Of a stretch of 64,000 nucleotides of DNA, positions 10,540 through 19,420 are shown in pieces. The position numbers were made by a program, and so were the translations under genes. Within the stretch, counting starts at the first letter, position 1. Each line of letters starts with the position of its first letter. Source of the stretch: CAVYXF01 sp963772335 (lineage in GTDB: Bacteria > Pseudomonadota > Alphaproteobacteria > Rhizobiales > Rhodomicrobiaceae); NCBI GenBank assembly GCA_963772335.1, contig CAVYXF010000003.1, positions 124,001 through 188,000 on the forward strand. The letters are read 5' to 3'. The notes beneath the pieces are model-generated. The model was not told the DNA's origin, did no database searches, and worked only from the letters and a program-made list of their open reading frames with translations.

Positions 10540-10557
10540 CCGTCCATTGCTGGACGG
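10540..10557 (-). other. Hairpin between pdhA and pdhB
   Basis: The arms CCGTCCA and TGGACGG form a 7-bp stem with a 4-base loop just past the pdhA stop, in the 177-base pdhA-pdhB gap. There is no T-tract, so it may be an RNA stability or attenuation element rather than a full terminator. Confidence 0.35.
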
Positions 10558-10560
10558 GCT

Positions 10561-11616
10561 TTAAGCGGTAATATCGGTGTAGAGTTCCGAAACGTCCGGC
10601 TCGGGATCGTTCTGGGCGAATTCGGCTGCCTCGTTGACGATGGTGCGGATATCCTTGTCGACGCCCTTGAGCTCGTCCTCGCTGCCCCAGCCTTTCTCGA
10701 TAGCTCTAAGGCGCACCTGCTCGATCGGGTCGTGCTCCCTGCGCATCTCGTCGACTTCTTCCTTGGTCCGGTATTTGGCCGGGTCGGACATCGAGTGGCC
10801 GCGATAGCGGTAGGTCAGCATTTCGAGGATATAAGGCCCCTTGCCTTGCCGCGCCCAGTTGACCGCCCGCTCTCCGGCCGCCTTGACAGCGCGGACGTCC
10901 ATGCCGTCGACCTGCTCACCAGGAATGTTGAAGGAAAGACCGCGATGAGAGAGGTCGGTCGTGGATGAGACGCGGTCGATGCGCGTGCCCATGCCGTACT
11001 TGTTGTTCTCTACGACATAGACCACCGGCAGCGACCAAAGCTTCGCCATATTGAAGGCTTCGTAAACCTGGCCCTGATTGGCGGCGCCATCGCCGTAATA
11101 AGTGAGGCAGACCCGCCCGTTGCCCTTGTACTTCATGGCAAAGGCGAGCCCCGTGCCAAGCGGCACTTGCGCACCGACGATGCCGTGTCCGCCGAAGAAA
11201 CCCTTCTCGACGGAGAACATGTGCATCGAGCCGCCCTTGCCCTTGGAATAGCCGCCGCGGCGGCCGGTGAGCTCGGCCATGACACCCTTCGGGTCCATGC
11301 CGCAGGCAAGCATATGACCATGGTCGCGGTAGCCGGTGATGACCTGATCGCCCTCTTCGAGCGCCATCTGCATTCCGACGACCACGGCCTCCTGGCCGAT
11401 ATAAAGATGGCAGAAGCCACCGATGAAGCCCATTCCGTAGAGCTGGCCGGCCTTTTCCTCAAAGCGGCGGATCAGCAGCATCTCGCGATAGGCGGCGAGT
11501 TCCTGCTCCTTGGTAAACTCCGGCGGTGCTTTGATTGTGGTCGGCTTTATCTGCTGTGGTGCTTCATCCTGCAATGCGACGCTGCTCGCGTTTTGTTTAG
11601 CTTTTGCGGTCGGCAT
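10561..11616 (-). CDS. pdhA: PDH E1-alpha
   Basis: This is the thiamine-diphosphate-binding alpha subunit of pyruvate dehydrogenase E1. The protein is 351 residues. The TPP/Mg motif spans about 175-205, starting GDGAANQGQVYEAFN and ending VVENN. The conserved YRGHSMSDPAKYR loop, which is phosphorylated in mitochondrial homologues, lies near residue 270. The N-terminal ~30 residues are a Lys/Gln/Pro-rich extension. ATG 11616 follows GAGG. It is the first gene of the PDH cluster, so the promoter should lie in 11617-11781. A 177-base gap separates it from pdhB, wider than the other spacings in the cluster. Confidence 0.96.
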   Translation of the reverse strand: MPTAKAKQNASSVALQDEAPQQIKPTTIKAPPEFTKEQELAAYREMLLIRRFEEKAGQLYGMGFIGGFCHLYIGQEAVVVGMQMALEEGDQVITGYRDHGHMLACGMDPKGVMAELTGRRGGYSKGKGGSMHMFSVEKGFFGGHGIVGAQVPLGTGLAFAMKYKGNGRVCLTYYGDGAANQGQVYEAFNMAKLWSLPVVYVVENNKYGMGTRIDRVSSTTDLSHRGLSFNIPGEQVDGMDVRAVKAAGERAVNWARQGKGPYILEMLTYRYRGHSMSDPAKYRTKEEVDEMRREHDPIEQVRLRAIEKGWGSEDELKGVDKDIRTIVNEAAEFAQNDPEPDVSELYTDITA

Positions 11617-11781
11617 ATAAGCCTCTTCCCGGCTGATTCCTCCGTATTAGCTGGCAAGTCTAACGAATGTTTCCTACCTTGACACTGGCTTTTCGCAACG
11701 CATGGGCGATCTTACAAAAAAGCATGGCTGCAGCCGGTGGAAAACTGCGCCTCCAGCGATGTTCTGCTGCTGCGGGTTGCT

Positions 11782-12870
11782 TCAGCGGCCGTCAAAGCCG
11801 TGGATCAAGACCTTGCGCATGACGCTGGGAATGGCTTCCTCGGGAAGGCTCGCGCGTGGATACCAGAGCCCGGCCGTCTCCGCCGAAGAAGGCACGCCCT
11901 CGCAGCGATAGACCGCAAGATCGAGATCGAAATGGGTGAAGCTGTGTTGCACGCGGCCTGAAATTAGCCGCCAATCCCCCGCGAGCGGCGCCTGGGCCAG
12001 CGCCTCGTCCCGGCCCGGCATAGCTGCGCCCCAGGCCGTCGAGGGCACTTCCAGCATGCCGCCGAGCAGGCCTTTCGGCGGGCGGCGGCGCAAGAGCACG
12101 GCGCCGTCCTCTCGCAGCGCGAGAAAGGCCGCGCCGCAGCGATGCGGCTTCTCCCCTTTTTTGGCCTTCACGGGCAGCATTTCGGCAATCCCGCCGGCGC
12201 GGCCAAGGCAATGGCCCTGCACCGGACAGACGAGGCAGGATGGCGAGCGCGGCGAGCAGATCGAGGCGCCCAAGTCCATCATAGCTTGCGTGAAATCGCC
12301 GGTGCGCCTGGCGGGAGTGATGCGCGTGGCGAGAGCCTTGATTTTAGGCTTGGCGCCGGGAAGCGGCTCCTCGACCGCAAACAGCCGGGCGACCACGCGC
12401 TCGATATTACCGTCTACCGCCGTTGCCGGCGCGTCGAACGCGATTGCCGCGATCGCCGCCGCGGTGTAGCCGCCTACACCTGGAAGCGCGCGCAAGGCCG
12501 CTTCATCTCTCGGGAACTGCCCGCCATGCTGCCCGGCGACAGCCTTGGCGCAGGCATGGAGATTGCGGGCGCGGGAGTAATAGCCGAGCCCTGCCCAGGC
12601 GGCCATCACCTCTTCCACCGGCGCGGCGGCGAGCGCATCAACTGTCGGCCAGCGCTTCAGGAACTTATGATAATAGGGCAGGACCGCCTTCACCGTCGTC
12701 TGCTGGAGCATCACCTCCGACAGCCAGACATGGTAGGGATCGGCGCGCTCGCCCGGCGGCGACCGCCATGGCAGCACCCGCGCCGATTGGTCATACCAAG
12801 CGAGGAGGTCGGCTGCGAGCGCCGCGGCGTTAACGCTCTGCACATTCCCGCCGCCGGCGTCGGCCTTCAT
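11782..12870 (-). CDS. mutY: A/G-specific adenine glycosylase
   Basis: MutY removes adenine mispaired with 8-oxoguanine and so prevents G:C to T:A mutations. The protein is 362 residues. The catalytic Glu is E52 in SEVMLQQT. The helix-hairpin-helix is LPGVGGYTAAAI at 129-140, followed by catalytic Asp153 in VDGNIERVV. The [4Fe-4S] cysteines are C205, C212, C215 and C221. The C-terminal half is the NUDIX-like domain that recognises 8-oxoG, with AFLALREDGAVLLRRRP at its start. The ATG overlaps the lysS stop as ATGA, so it is translationally coupled to lysS. Confidence 0.95.
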   Translation of the reverse strand: MKADAGGGNVQSVNAAALAADLLAWYDQSARVLPWRSPPGERADPYHVWLSEVMLQQTTVKAVLPYYHKFLKRWPTVDALAAAPVEEVMAAWAGLGYYSRARNLHACAKAVAGQHGGQFPRDEAALRALPGVGGYTAAAIAAIAFDAPATAVDGNIERVVARLFAVEEPLPGAKPKIKALATRITPARRTGDFTQAMMDLGASICSPRSPSCLVCPVQGHCLGRAGGIAEMLPVKAKKGEKPHRCGAAFLALREDGAVLLRRRPPKGLLGGMLEVPSTAWGAAMPGRDEALAQAPLAGDWRLISGRVQHSFTHFDLDLAVYRCEGVPSSAETAGLWYPRASLPEEAIPSVMRKVLIHGFDGR

Positions 12871-14513
12871 GCCTGAGCGGCGGCCTTTTTGCTGCGCTTG
12901 GCTGGCGGCTTCTTCGCCGGCTCGGCGGCAGGCTCGATCACCCGGGCGATCATCTGGCGGGTTTCCTCCACGCCATATAACTCAACGAAAGAGCCGAAGC
13001 GCGGGCCCTGCGTCTGGCCGAGCAGCACCTCGTAAAGCCCCTGAAACCAGGCCCGCAAAGGCTCAAAGCCATGCGCCTTGCCGACCTCATAGACGACAGC
13101 CTGAATGTCCTCGCCGCTCGCCCGCTGCGGAACTGCGCCGAGCTTCTCGTAGAGATCGGCGAATGCCGCGCGCTCCTGGTCGGAAGGCTGGCGATACTGC
13201 TTGGTCGGCTCCACAAAATCGTGGAAATAGGCGATCGCATAACCAACCAGTCGGTCGAGTTCGGGGTTGGCCTCTGGGCTCGCCCCCGGCGCATAGCGGC
13301 GGATAAAGCCCCACAGCACAGCCTTGTCTTGGGCATTCGAGGCGCTGACGAGGTTGAGCAGCAGCGCAAAACTGACCGGCACGCTAACCTGCGGCGGCTC
13401 CCCGGAATGGATATGCCAGACCGGATTGATCAGCCGCTCTTCCTCACTCTCCTGCGGGTACTTGCCGAGGAAGGTCAGATACTCATCGACATGCTTGGGG
13501 ATCACGTCGAAATAGAGCCGCTTGGCCGTCTTGGGTTTCTGATACATGAACAGCGACAGGCTCTCCGGGGTCGCGTACCGCAGCCACTCATCGATGGTCA
13601 GGCCATTGCCCTTCGACTTGGAGATCTTCTCGCCGCGATCGTCGAGGAACAGCTCATAGATGAAGCCCTCCGGGGGAGTGCCGCCCATCGCCCGGCAGAT
13701 CTTGCCCGACAGGTTCACGCTGTCGATCAGGTCCTTGCCGGCCATCTCGTAGTCGACGCTGAGCGCGAACCAGCGCAGCGCCCAGTCGGCCTTCCACTGG
13801 CACTTCACCCGGCCGCCGGTCACAGGCGTCGTCACCTCCTCGCCCAACTCGGGATCGACATAGGTGACGGTGCCCGCCTCCACGTCGCGCGCGATCATCG
13901 GCACCTGCAGCACTTTGCCGGTGCGCGGGCAGATGGGCAGGAAGGGCGAATAGGTCCTGCGCCGCTCCTCCCCGAGCGTCGGCAGGATGATGTCCATCAC
14001 CTTGTCGTAGACGCTGAGCATTTTGAGAAGCGCGGCGTCCATCATGCCGGAGCTGTAGCACTCGGTGGCGGAATAGAATTCGTATTCGAAGCCGAAGTTA
14101 TCCAGGAACCGGCGCAGGCGCGCATTGTTGTGCGCGGCAAAGCTTGGATATTCGTTGGTGAACGGGTCCGGGATCGCTGAAAGCGGATGGCCGATATAGG
14201 CCGCCAGCATCTCCTTATTCGGCACGTTGTCCGGCACCTTGCGCAGGCCGTCCATGTCGTCGGAGAAGGCGACGAGCCGCGTCTTCGCGCCGGTCAGCGT
14301 CTCGAAGGCATGGCGCACCATGGTCGTGCGCGCAACCTCGCCGAAGGTGCCGATATGCGGTAGGCCCGAGGGACCGTAGCCGGTCTCGAACAGCACCGGA
14401 CGATCATCGCCGCCGCCCCGTTTCTCGATGCGGGCAATGAGCTTCCTCGCCTCCTCGAACGGCCAGGCCTTGCTCGCCATCGCGGCGGCTCTCAACTGCG
14501 CATCCTCTGACAT
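12867..14513 (-). CDS. lysS: Class I lysyl-tRNA synthetase
   Basis: This enzyme charges tRNA-Lys with lysine. It is the class I (archaeal-type, LysK) form that alphaproteobacteria use in place of the usual class II enzyme. The protein is 548 residues from ATG 14513. The ATP-binding HIGH equivalent is PHIG at 52-55, and the KMSKS equivalent is KISKS at about 296-300. The anticodon-binding region is all-helical, and the tail is Lys/Ala-rich. The frame stays open upstream, but the upstream 27 codons do not resemble the family, and MSEDAQLR is a plausible N-terminus. Its stop overlaps the mutY start. Confidence 0.95.
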   Translation of the reverse strand: MSEDAQLRAAAMASKAWPFEEARKLIARIEKRGGGDDRPVLFETGYGPSGLPHIGTFGEVARTTMVRHAFETLTGAKTRLVAFSDDMDGLRKVPDNVPNKEMLAAYIGHPLSAIPDPFTNEYPSFAAHNNARLRRFLDNFGFEYEFYSATECYSSGMMDAALLKMLSVYDKVMDIILPTLGEERRRTYSPFLPICPRTGKVLQVPMIARDVEAGTVTYVDPELGEEVTTPVTGGRVKCQWKADWALRWFALSVDYEMAGKDLIDSVNLSGKICRAMGGTPPEGFIYELFLDDRGEKISKSKGNGLTIDEWLRYATPESLSLFMYQKPKTAKRLYFDVIPKHVDEYLTFLGKYPQESEEERLINPVWHIHSGEPPQVSVPVSFALLLNLVSASNAQDKAVLWGFIRRYAPGASPEANPELDRLVGYAIAYFHDFVEPTKQYRQPSDQERAAFADLYEKLGAVPQRASGEDIQAVVYEVGKAHGFEPLRAWFQGLYEVLLGQTQGPRFGSFVELYGVEETRQMIARVIEPAAEPAKKPPAKRSKKAAAQA

Positions 14514-14765
14514 GATCGGTGTCCTGTGGCGGCCGGTAGCCGCGGCTCGTCTCGCGAATGTGGCGAACCTAATGGCCGGGCCGGGAAGCGTCAATCGGAT
14601 CGCGATGGGAAATCGGGCTGCTGCGAATGGCCCTGGATAGCAGATGCGAAATTTTGTCTGTGATGTGCATCACGCTTTTGAACTTTTTTCGGCGCTGGCG
14701 CGACCTACTCTCAACCAGATCGTGATCTGGCTGAAGACCAAAAGCTCCAACCCGAAGAGATGGTC

Positions 14766-15017
14766 ATGATGCAAAATCTTCCTCTGAAATGTGCGGCGCT
14801 CGCCTTGCTGGTCGGGGTCGCCGCCTTTGCCGGCGGATCGCCGGCAGAAGCTACCGCGCCGAAGTGCAAGCCCTCCGTTGGCACCTCCAACAAATTCGTG
14901 TGCACCACGGACATGACGGCGAAGACGAAGCCCCAGGGCAACGTTCAACTCAAGCCGCTGAAGTTAAAGGTCAAGACGATCCCCTGCTATAAATCGCCGG
15001 TTCCCGGCTGCAGATGA
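14766..15017 (+). CDS. Small secreted Cys-containing protein
   Basis: I do not recognise this protein of about 83 residues. Residues 3-30 form a clear Sec signal peptide (LPLKCAALALLVGVAAFAG, then an Ala-rich cleavage region). The mature part is about 55 residues, Lys/Pro/Thr-rich, with four Cys that could form two disulfides. GAAGAG at 14754-14759 best fits ATG 14766 (6-base spacing), with ATG 14760 and 14769 as alternatives. A strong terminator follows at once, so it is a monocistronic gene, which supports it being real. Confidence 0.65.
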   Translation: MMQNLPLKCAALALLVGVAAFAGGSPAEATAPKCKPSVGTSNKFVCTTDMTAKTKPQGNVQLKPLKLKVKTIPCYKSPVPGCR

Positions 15018-15024
15018 TCGTCGG

Positions 15025-15064
15025 AAACCCACCCGCGTTTAAGGGTTCGCGGGTGGGTTTTTCT
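15025..15064 (+). terminator. Rho-independent terminator
   Basis: A 13-bp perfect stem (AAACCCACCCGCG at 15025-15037 and its complement at 15048-15060) encloses a 10-base loop and continues into a T-run ending at 15062. It closes the small secreted-protein gene. The convergent curlin-repeat gene ends 40 bases away. Confidence 0.9.
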
Positions 15065-15103
15065 CGTCTGGAGTGATGCGCCGATGGCCGGCAAGGCCGG
15101 GCG

Positions 15104-16273
15104 CTATGGTCCCTGCACCACAGTCAGGCTGTTATTCGAGCCGACCTGGTTCATATTGAAGCTATACGACCCGCCCGACGTGGTGGTCTGGGTGAGGTCG
15201 AGCGTATTGTTATTCCCGTCCTGCACAATGCCGGCCTCGAGGTGCGGCATGTCCCCCGCTCCATTCTGGGAGATGGTGACCCTATTGCCGTCGCCGTTCT
15301 GGTCGATGGTCGCTGCAACCTCGCCCTCAAACCACGCACTCATATTCTGAGTTATGGCCGCCTCATTGCCATTGCCGTCCTGGGTGATGCTGGCCGAGCC
15401 CTGCGTGAATGTAGTGCCCTGCGTGATCGTTGCCTGATTGCTGTTTCCAGTCTGCCCGATCTCGGCCGTCATTGGATAGCCGTAGAACTGCTGCTGGCTG
15501 ATCGTCGCCTCGTTCTGCTCACCCGCCTGAACGATGCTCGCATTCGCAAGGGTGCCGAGCGTGTATTGCGTCAGGCTCGCCAGATTGTCGGAGCCGGTTT
15601 GCTGGACGCTCGCCGTCTGATCCCCCTCTCCGCCGAGCTGCTGCACGGACGCTATGTTGCGATCGCCGAGTTGCTCGACATCGATAGCACCGAACCCGCC
15701 GGCGCCGCCGGTCTGCCTGATGGTCGCGTCATTTGCCTCTCCGTCTTGCGTGAGAGCGATAGTCGAGACGGTGCCGTTCACCAGCTGCTGGACGTTTGCA
15801 TGATTAGAGTTGCCGGTCTGCTCGACCGTGGCTTCCACTAACTGCCCTGTAAAACCTTGCTGCATGATACCGGCGATGTTACCAAAGCCGTCCTGCTGGA
15901 TCGTCGCCCGGGCATTCTCGATAGTGTCGTTGGTCTGTCTCACCGAGGCGCCGTTGCCTCCCCCTTTCTGTACGATCTCTGCCTCTTGGGTGACCACACT
16001 CGCGCTCTGGTTGATCGTGGCGTGCTGAAGTGCGCCTTGCTGATCGATCGAGGCGTTGTTCTTGCCGACGAAACCGCCCTGCGTAACGCTGGCTCCCTGC
16101 CCAGTCCCGTCCTGGCGAATGGCCGACCTGTTCTCGAGGTCGTAGGTCGCGCTCTGATGAAAGTCGGCGGTATTCGATGTGCCGATCTGTTCTATCTCGG
16201 CGTAGTTCTGCGCTTGGCTCCATGCCGGGCCACTGAGGAAGGCCAGCACGGCCACAAATCGAAATGCCTTCAT
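15104..16273 (-). CDS. Curlin-repeat amyloid-like secreted protein
   Basis: This is a 389-residue protein with a signal peptide (1-22, ending AWSQAQ). The rest is irregular tandem repeats of about 20-25 residues built on Q-x-G-x-x-N-x-A-x-x-x-Q, for example VEQTGNSNHANVQQ, IGQTGNSNQATITQ and ITQDGNGNEAAITQ. I count at least a dozen units. This is the repeat logic of CsgA/CsgB curli subunits, whose stacked strand-loop-strand units form extracellular amyloid. Almost no Lys, no Cys and abundant Gln/Asn fit that. No csgC, csgE, csgF or csgG gene lies in the window, so the secretion route must be encoded elsewhere or differ. ATG 16273 follows AGGG. Confidence 0.85.
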   Translation of the reverse strand: MKAFRFVAVLAFLSGPAWSQAQNYAEIEQIGTSNTADFHQSATYDLENRSAIRQDGTGQGASVTQGGFVGKNNASIDQQGALQHATINQSASVVTQEAEIVQKGGGNGASVRQTNDTIENARATIQQDGFGNIAGIMQQGFTGQLVEATVEQTGNSNHANVQQLVNGTVSTIALTQDGEANDATIRQTGGAGGFGAIDVEQLGDRNIASVQQLGGEGDQTASVQQTGSDNLASLTQYTLGTLANASIVQAGEQNEATISQQQFYGYPMTAEIGQTGNSNQATITQGTTFTQGSASITQDGNGNEAAITQNMSAWFEGEVAATIDQNGDGNRVTISQNGAGDMPHLEAGIVQDGNNNTLDLTQTTTSGGSYSFNMNQVGSNNSLTVVQGP

Positions 16274-16490
16274 AAAATACCCTATCGGATTCGGAGAAAA
16301 GAATCACATAACACCCGCACAGGTTGCATAATGCCTACGATGGGGCAAGCTGAAGCTTGGAGTTGGCCGACAGGGGTCGAAGCTAAGTGGCCTCGGCAAC
16401 ATAGTCCTCGCGGCGTTCGCGCCTTCATAGAAGCGACCGCTCAAGAGGACTTCCGGGGATGCTTACAATCCTATCCGCAGCGCGTCGGGT

Positions 16491-17372
16491 TCAATAAATC
16501 GCCAGCGGGAAATACCGCAGCTGCAGCTCCTCGAACCTCCCTGAGGCTCTCACCCGCGCCAGCGCATAGTTCAGGACTTCTTTCAGCCGGATGTTGCCCT
16601 TCGCCACCGCGATCCCGACGCCCTCGCCGAAATATTTCGACTCCAGAAACCCCCTGCCCCGAAACTGGCAGCAGCCCTCCGCTTCCTGGCCATTGATCCA
16701 GAACATCAGCGTGATCGCGTCGCCGAAGATCGCCTCGACCTTGCCCTCCTTCAACGCCGCGCGCAGCTCTTCATCGCTGCCAAAGGTGACAATCTCGGCC
16801 TTACCGAAGAAATCGCGTAGATACTGCTCATGCGCAGAGCCCTGGATGACGCCGATCTTCTTGCCGTCGAGCGCCTCGGGCGTAACGCCGTCGAGTTCGG
16901 TGCTGGTGCGGGTCACGAATTTAGCGGGCGTTGCGTAATAGCCGTCGGTGAAATCGACCTGCTCGATCGTGTTCCTAGTGATGGCTAGCGAAGCGATAAC
17001 GGCGTCTGCCTCCTCGCCCTGCAGCGCTGGGGCGAGCTTGCTCCACTCCTGCGGATTGACCTCGCAGTTCACCTCCAGCTCGGCGCAGATGGCGCGGGCC
17101 AGATCGACATTGAAGCCGGTCAGCGTGCCGTCCTCGTCATAATAGTCGAACGGCGGATAATCGGTCTCGGTGACGAAGCGGAGCACCACCAGCCAGGACC
17201 AATCGGGTTTGGGGCCGAGTTGCTCCTCGCGCCATTGCGAGGCAGCAGGAGCGGGTGCGTCCTGGGTCTGTCCTTCACCCGGCATGCCGAGCCAGATGAC
17301 AGCCGCGCTAGCCGCAACAACAGCTGCCTGGAGCCAACGGTTCAATCTCATCGCCGTTCTGCCAAGAATCAT
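16491..17372 (-). CDS. Family 3 solute-binding protein
   Basis: This is a periplasmic binding protein of the amino-acid ABC transporter type, about 293 residues. A signal peptide or anchor covers roughly 8-35. The mature domain begins at LRFVTETDYPPFDYYDEDGT and contains the signature GFNVDLARAICAELEVNCE and the KKIGVIQGSAHEQYL hinge region. The ligand is probably a polar amino acid, as usual for the family, but cannot be read from sequence. No permease or ATPase gene is adjacent, so it is an orphan or works with a distant transporter. I used ATG 17372 (AAAGG nearby); ATG 17351 also gives a good signal peptide. Confidence 0.85.
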   Translation of the reverse strand: MILGRTAMRLNRWLQAAVVAASAAVIWLGMPGEGQTQDAPAPAASQWREEQLGPKPDWSWLVVLRFVTETDYPPFDYYDEDGTLTGFNVDLARAICAELEVNCEVNPQEWSKLAPALQGEEADAVIASLAITRNTIEQVDFTDGYYATPAKFVTRTSTELDGVTPEALDGKKIGVIQGSAHEQYLRDFFGKAEIVTFGSDEELRAALKEGKVEAIFGDAITLMFWINGQEAEGCCQFRGRGFLESKYFGEGVGIAVAKGNIRLKEVLNYALARVRASGRFEELQLRYFPLAIY

Positions 17373-17476
17373 CAGCCTTTTTCCCGAACATAAGGGGTTG
17401 CCGCTATTTAGGCAAAACCAAGCCCCTTTTATGATCAGCACCTTGTCATCAAGGGGCGCCCGCTGCCGGCGTGATC

Positions 17477-19420
17477 ATGACTGTGTTCGTTCCGCGTCAT
17501 CAGGCGCCCCGGCGAAGCGGAGAACTGCCGCCGCGCGGGGTCGGCAAACCGCTGCCGCCTCCGGCAGCGCCTCTTCTTAGCGAAGAGCGGCTGCTTTGTC
17601 ATGCGGGGCTTCGGCCCTCGCTCCTGCCCAGGCTGCGGGCGCTGGCGCTGCGCTGGGACGTGTCGCTGCGCAAGGCAGCGCGCGCCGCCAGGCTCATCAC
17701 GCCGGAGCAGGATGCGCGGGCGCTCGCCAGCCAATGCGGCCTGCAAAGCGTGACCCAAGCCGACGCCATCGAGCTGCGCCCGCTCATGCCTTGTCCCGAT
17801 ATCCATCGGCTGCTGAAAGCGCGCGTGCCAATTCCCTTGCGGCAAGGACCGGCTGACCTGGTCGTCAATGCGGAACGTTTCACCGCGGAAGCACTGAGCG
17901 ATCTCGCGGCGGCTCTCGGCGCCTCGAGGGAGCGGGTCGTCGTCGCCGACAGCGGCACGCTGAAGGCCGCGCTTGAGCGCAGCTATGGCCGCACTATCGC
18001 CGATGACGCGGCGAACGCGCTCGCCGAGCACCGGCCCCGCTTCAGCGCACATTGCGGCCTGTGGCGATGGCAGGGCGTCTTCCTGCTATGCATGGCAGGG
18101 CTGTTCCTGGGCGGCGCGATCTTTGCGCCGCGCGAGGCGATGGCCGTATTCAGTGCCGCTTTATCACTGATGTTTCTCATCACGATTTCGATGCGCATCG
18201 CCGCGGCGAGCTATGTGTTCCAGCGCCATCTGCGCGGCAAGCCGCGGCAAGCCCACGCGCTGCCTGAGGACGAGTTGCCAAACTACACCGTGCTGGTCGC
18301 GATGTATCGCGAGGCCGCCGTGCTGCCTGACCTGGTCGCGGGCCTCAAAGCACTCGCCTACCCACCGGCCAAGCTCGACATCAAGCTGGTGTTGGAAGTC
18401 GACGATAGCGAGACAATCGCCGCTGCCCGCGCACTCGATCTGCCCCCGCATTTCGACATCGTCGTCGCACCGGAGGGGGCACCGCGCACCAAGCCGCGCG
18501 CGCTGAACTACGCGCTGCAATTCGCCACCGGCGACCTACTCGTCATCTATGATGCCGAGGACCGGCCCGAGCCGCGCCAGCTCGCTAAGGCCGCCGCGCA
18601 CTTCGCCCGCGCGCCGCGCGAGGTGGTCTGCCTGCAGGCACGCCTCACCTTCGACAATGCATCCGAGAACTGGATAGCCAAGCAGTTCACCATCGAATAT
18701 GCCTCGCTGTTCGGTGGCATCCTTCCGATGCTCGGGCGCTTGGGCCTGCCGATGCCGCTCGGCGGCACCTCGAACCATTTCCGCATCGGCGCACTGCGCG
18801 CAGTTCTCGGGTGGGACGCCCATAACGTGACGGAAGACGCCGATCTCGGCATGCGGCTCTACCGCTGCGGCTACCGCGCCGAAGTGTTGGATTCGGTGAC
18901 GCATGAGGAAGCCTGCTGCCGGATCTGGCCTTGGGTCAAGCAGCGCACCCGCTGGCTCAAGGGCTGGCTGCAGACTTACGGCGTGCATATGCGACAGCCC
19001 TTCCGCCTCGCACGCGAGCTGGGCCTGCCGGGCTTCCTCGCCTTCCAGGGCCATTTTGCCGGCGTTATTATCGCTTCGCTGGTCCACCCCTTGTCTTACG
19101 TGCTGATTATCCACGATCAGCTGGTCGGCATTCTCCTCCTTGAACCACAAACTGTGATCGGCCGACATCTGTGGATGCTGGCATTGTTCAATTTGGTCGC
19201 CGGCTTTGCCGCCTCCCTCGCGCTCGGCTTCTTCGTGCTGCAGACGAGGGGCGTGCGCCGGCTGATCCCGCAGCTTATCTTCATCCCGCTCTATTGGCTG
19301 ATGATTTCGGCCGCGTGCTACCGGGCGGTTTACCAGCTGATCAAGGCTCCCCATTATTGGGAGAAGACCGAGCATGGCGTCAGCAAACACCGCCGGGATA
19401 GGAGACCGAAGAAGAAATGA
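17477..19420 (+). CDS. Membrane GT2 glycosyltransferase with MshEN-like N-terminus
   Basis: This 647-residue processive-type family 2 glycosyltransferase has an unusual front end. Residues about 40-185 (RLITPEQDARALASQCGL and onwards) resemble the MshEN/T2SS-E N-terminal domain, which in some proteins binds cyclic di-GMP. Two TM helices follow at about 195-255. The GT-A domain shows EVDDSE, the DAED metal motif, TEDADLG and the QRTRW acceptor motif. Several TM helices occur at about 525-615 and the tail is Lys/Arg-rich. It probably polymerises or transfers a sugar at the inner membrane; the product is unknown. Its stop overlaps the next start as ATGA. GTG 17471 is an alternative start. Confidence 0.85.
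   Translation: MTVFVPRHQAPRRSGELPPRGVGKPLPPPAAPLLSEERLLCHAGLRPSLLPRLRALALRWDVSLRKAARAARLITPEQDARALASQCGLQSVTQADAIELRPLMPCPDIHRLLKARVPIPLRQGPADLVVNAERFTAEALSDLAAALGASRERVVVADSGTLKAALERSYGRTIADDAANALAEHRPRFSAHCGLWRWQGVFLLCMAGLFLGGAIFAPREAMAVFSAALSLMFLITISMRIAAASYVFQRHLRGKPRQAHALPEDELPNYTVLVAMYREAAVLPDLVAGLKALAYPPAKLDIKLVLEVDDSETIAAARALDLPPHFDIVVAPEGAPRTKPRALNYALQFATGDLLVIYDAEDRPEPRQLAKAAAHFARAPREVVCLQARLTFDNASENWIAKQFTIEYASLFGGILPMLGRLGLPMPLGGTSNHFRIGALRAVLGWDAHNVTEDADLGMRLYRCGYRAEVLDSVTHEEACCRIWPWVKQRTRWLKGWLQTYGVHMRQPFRLARELGLPGFLAFQGHFAGVIIASLVHPLSYVLIIHDQLVGILLLEPQTVIGRHLWMLALFNLVAGFAASLALGFFVLQTRGVRRLIPQLIFIPLYWLMISAACYRAVYQLIKAPHYWEKTEHGVSKHRRDRRPKKK

Noticed and set aside
9568..10968. 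466-codon plus-strand frame across pdhB and pdhA
   Set aside because: It is antisense to two clear PDH genes, has no family resemblance and shows the Arg/Leu/Gly bias of high-GC shadow frames.
13071..14180. 369-codon plus-strand frame over lysS
   Set aside because: Antisense to a well-supported lysyl-tRNA synthetase; the content is His/Arg/Gly-rich shadow.
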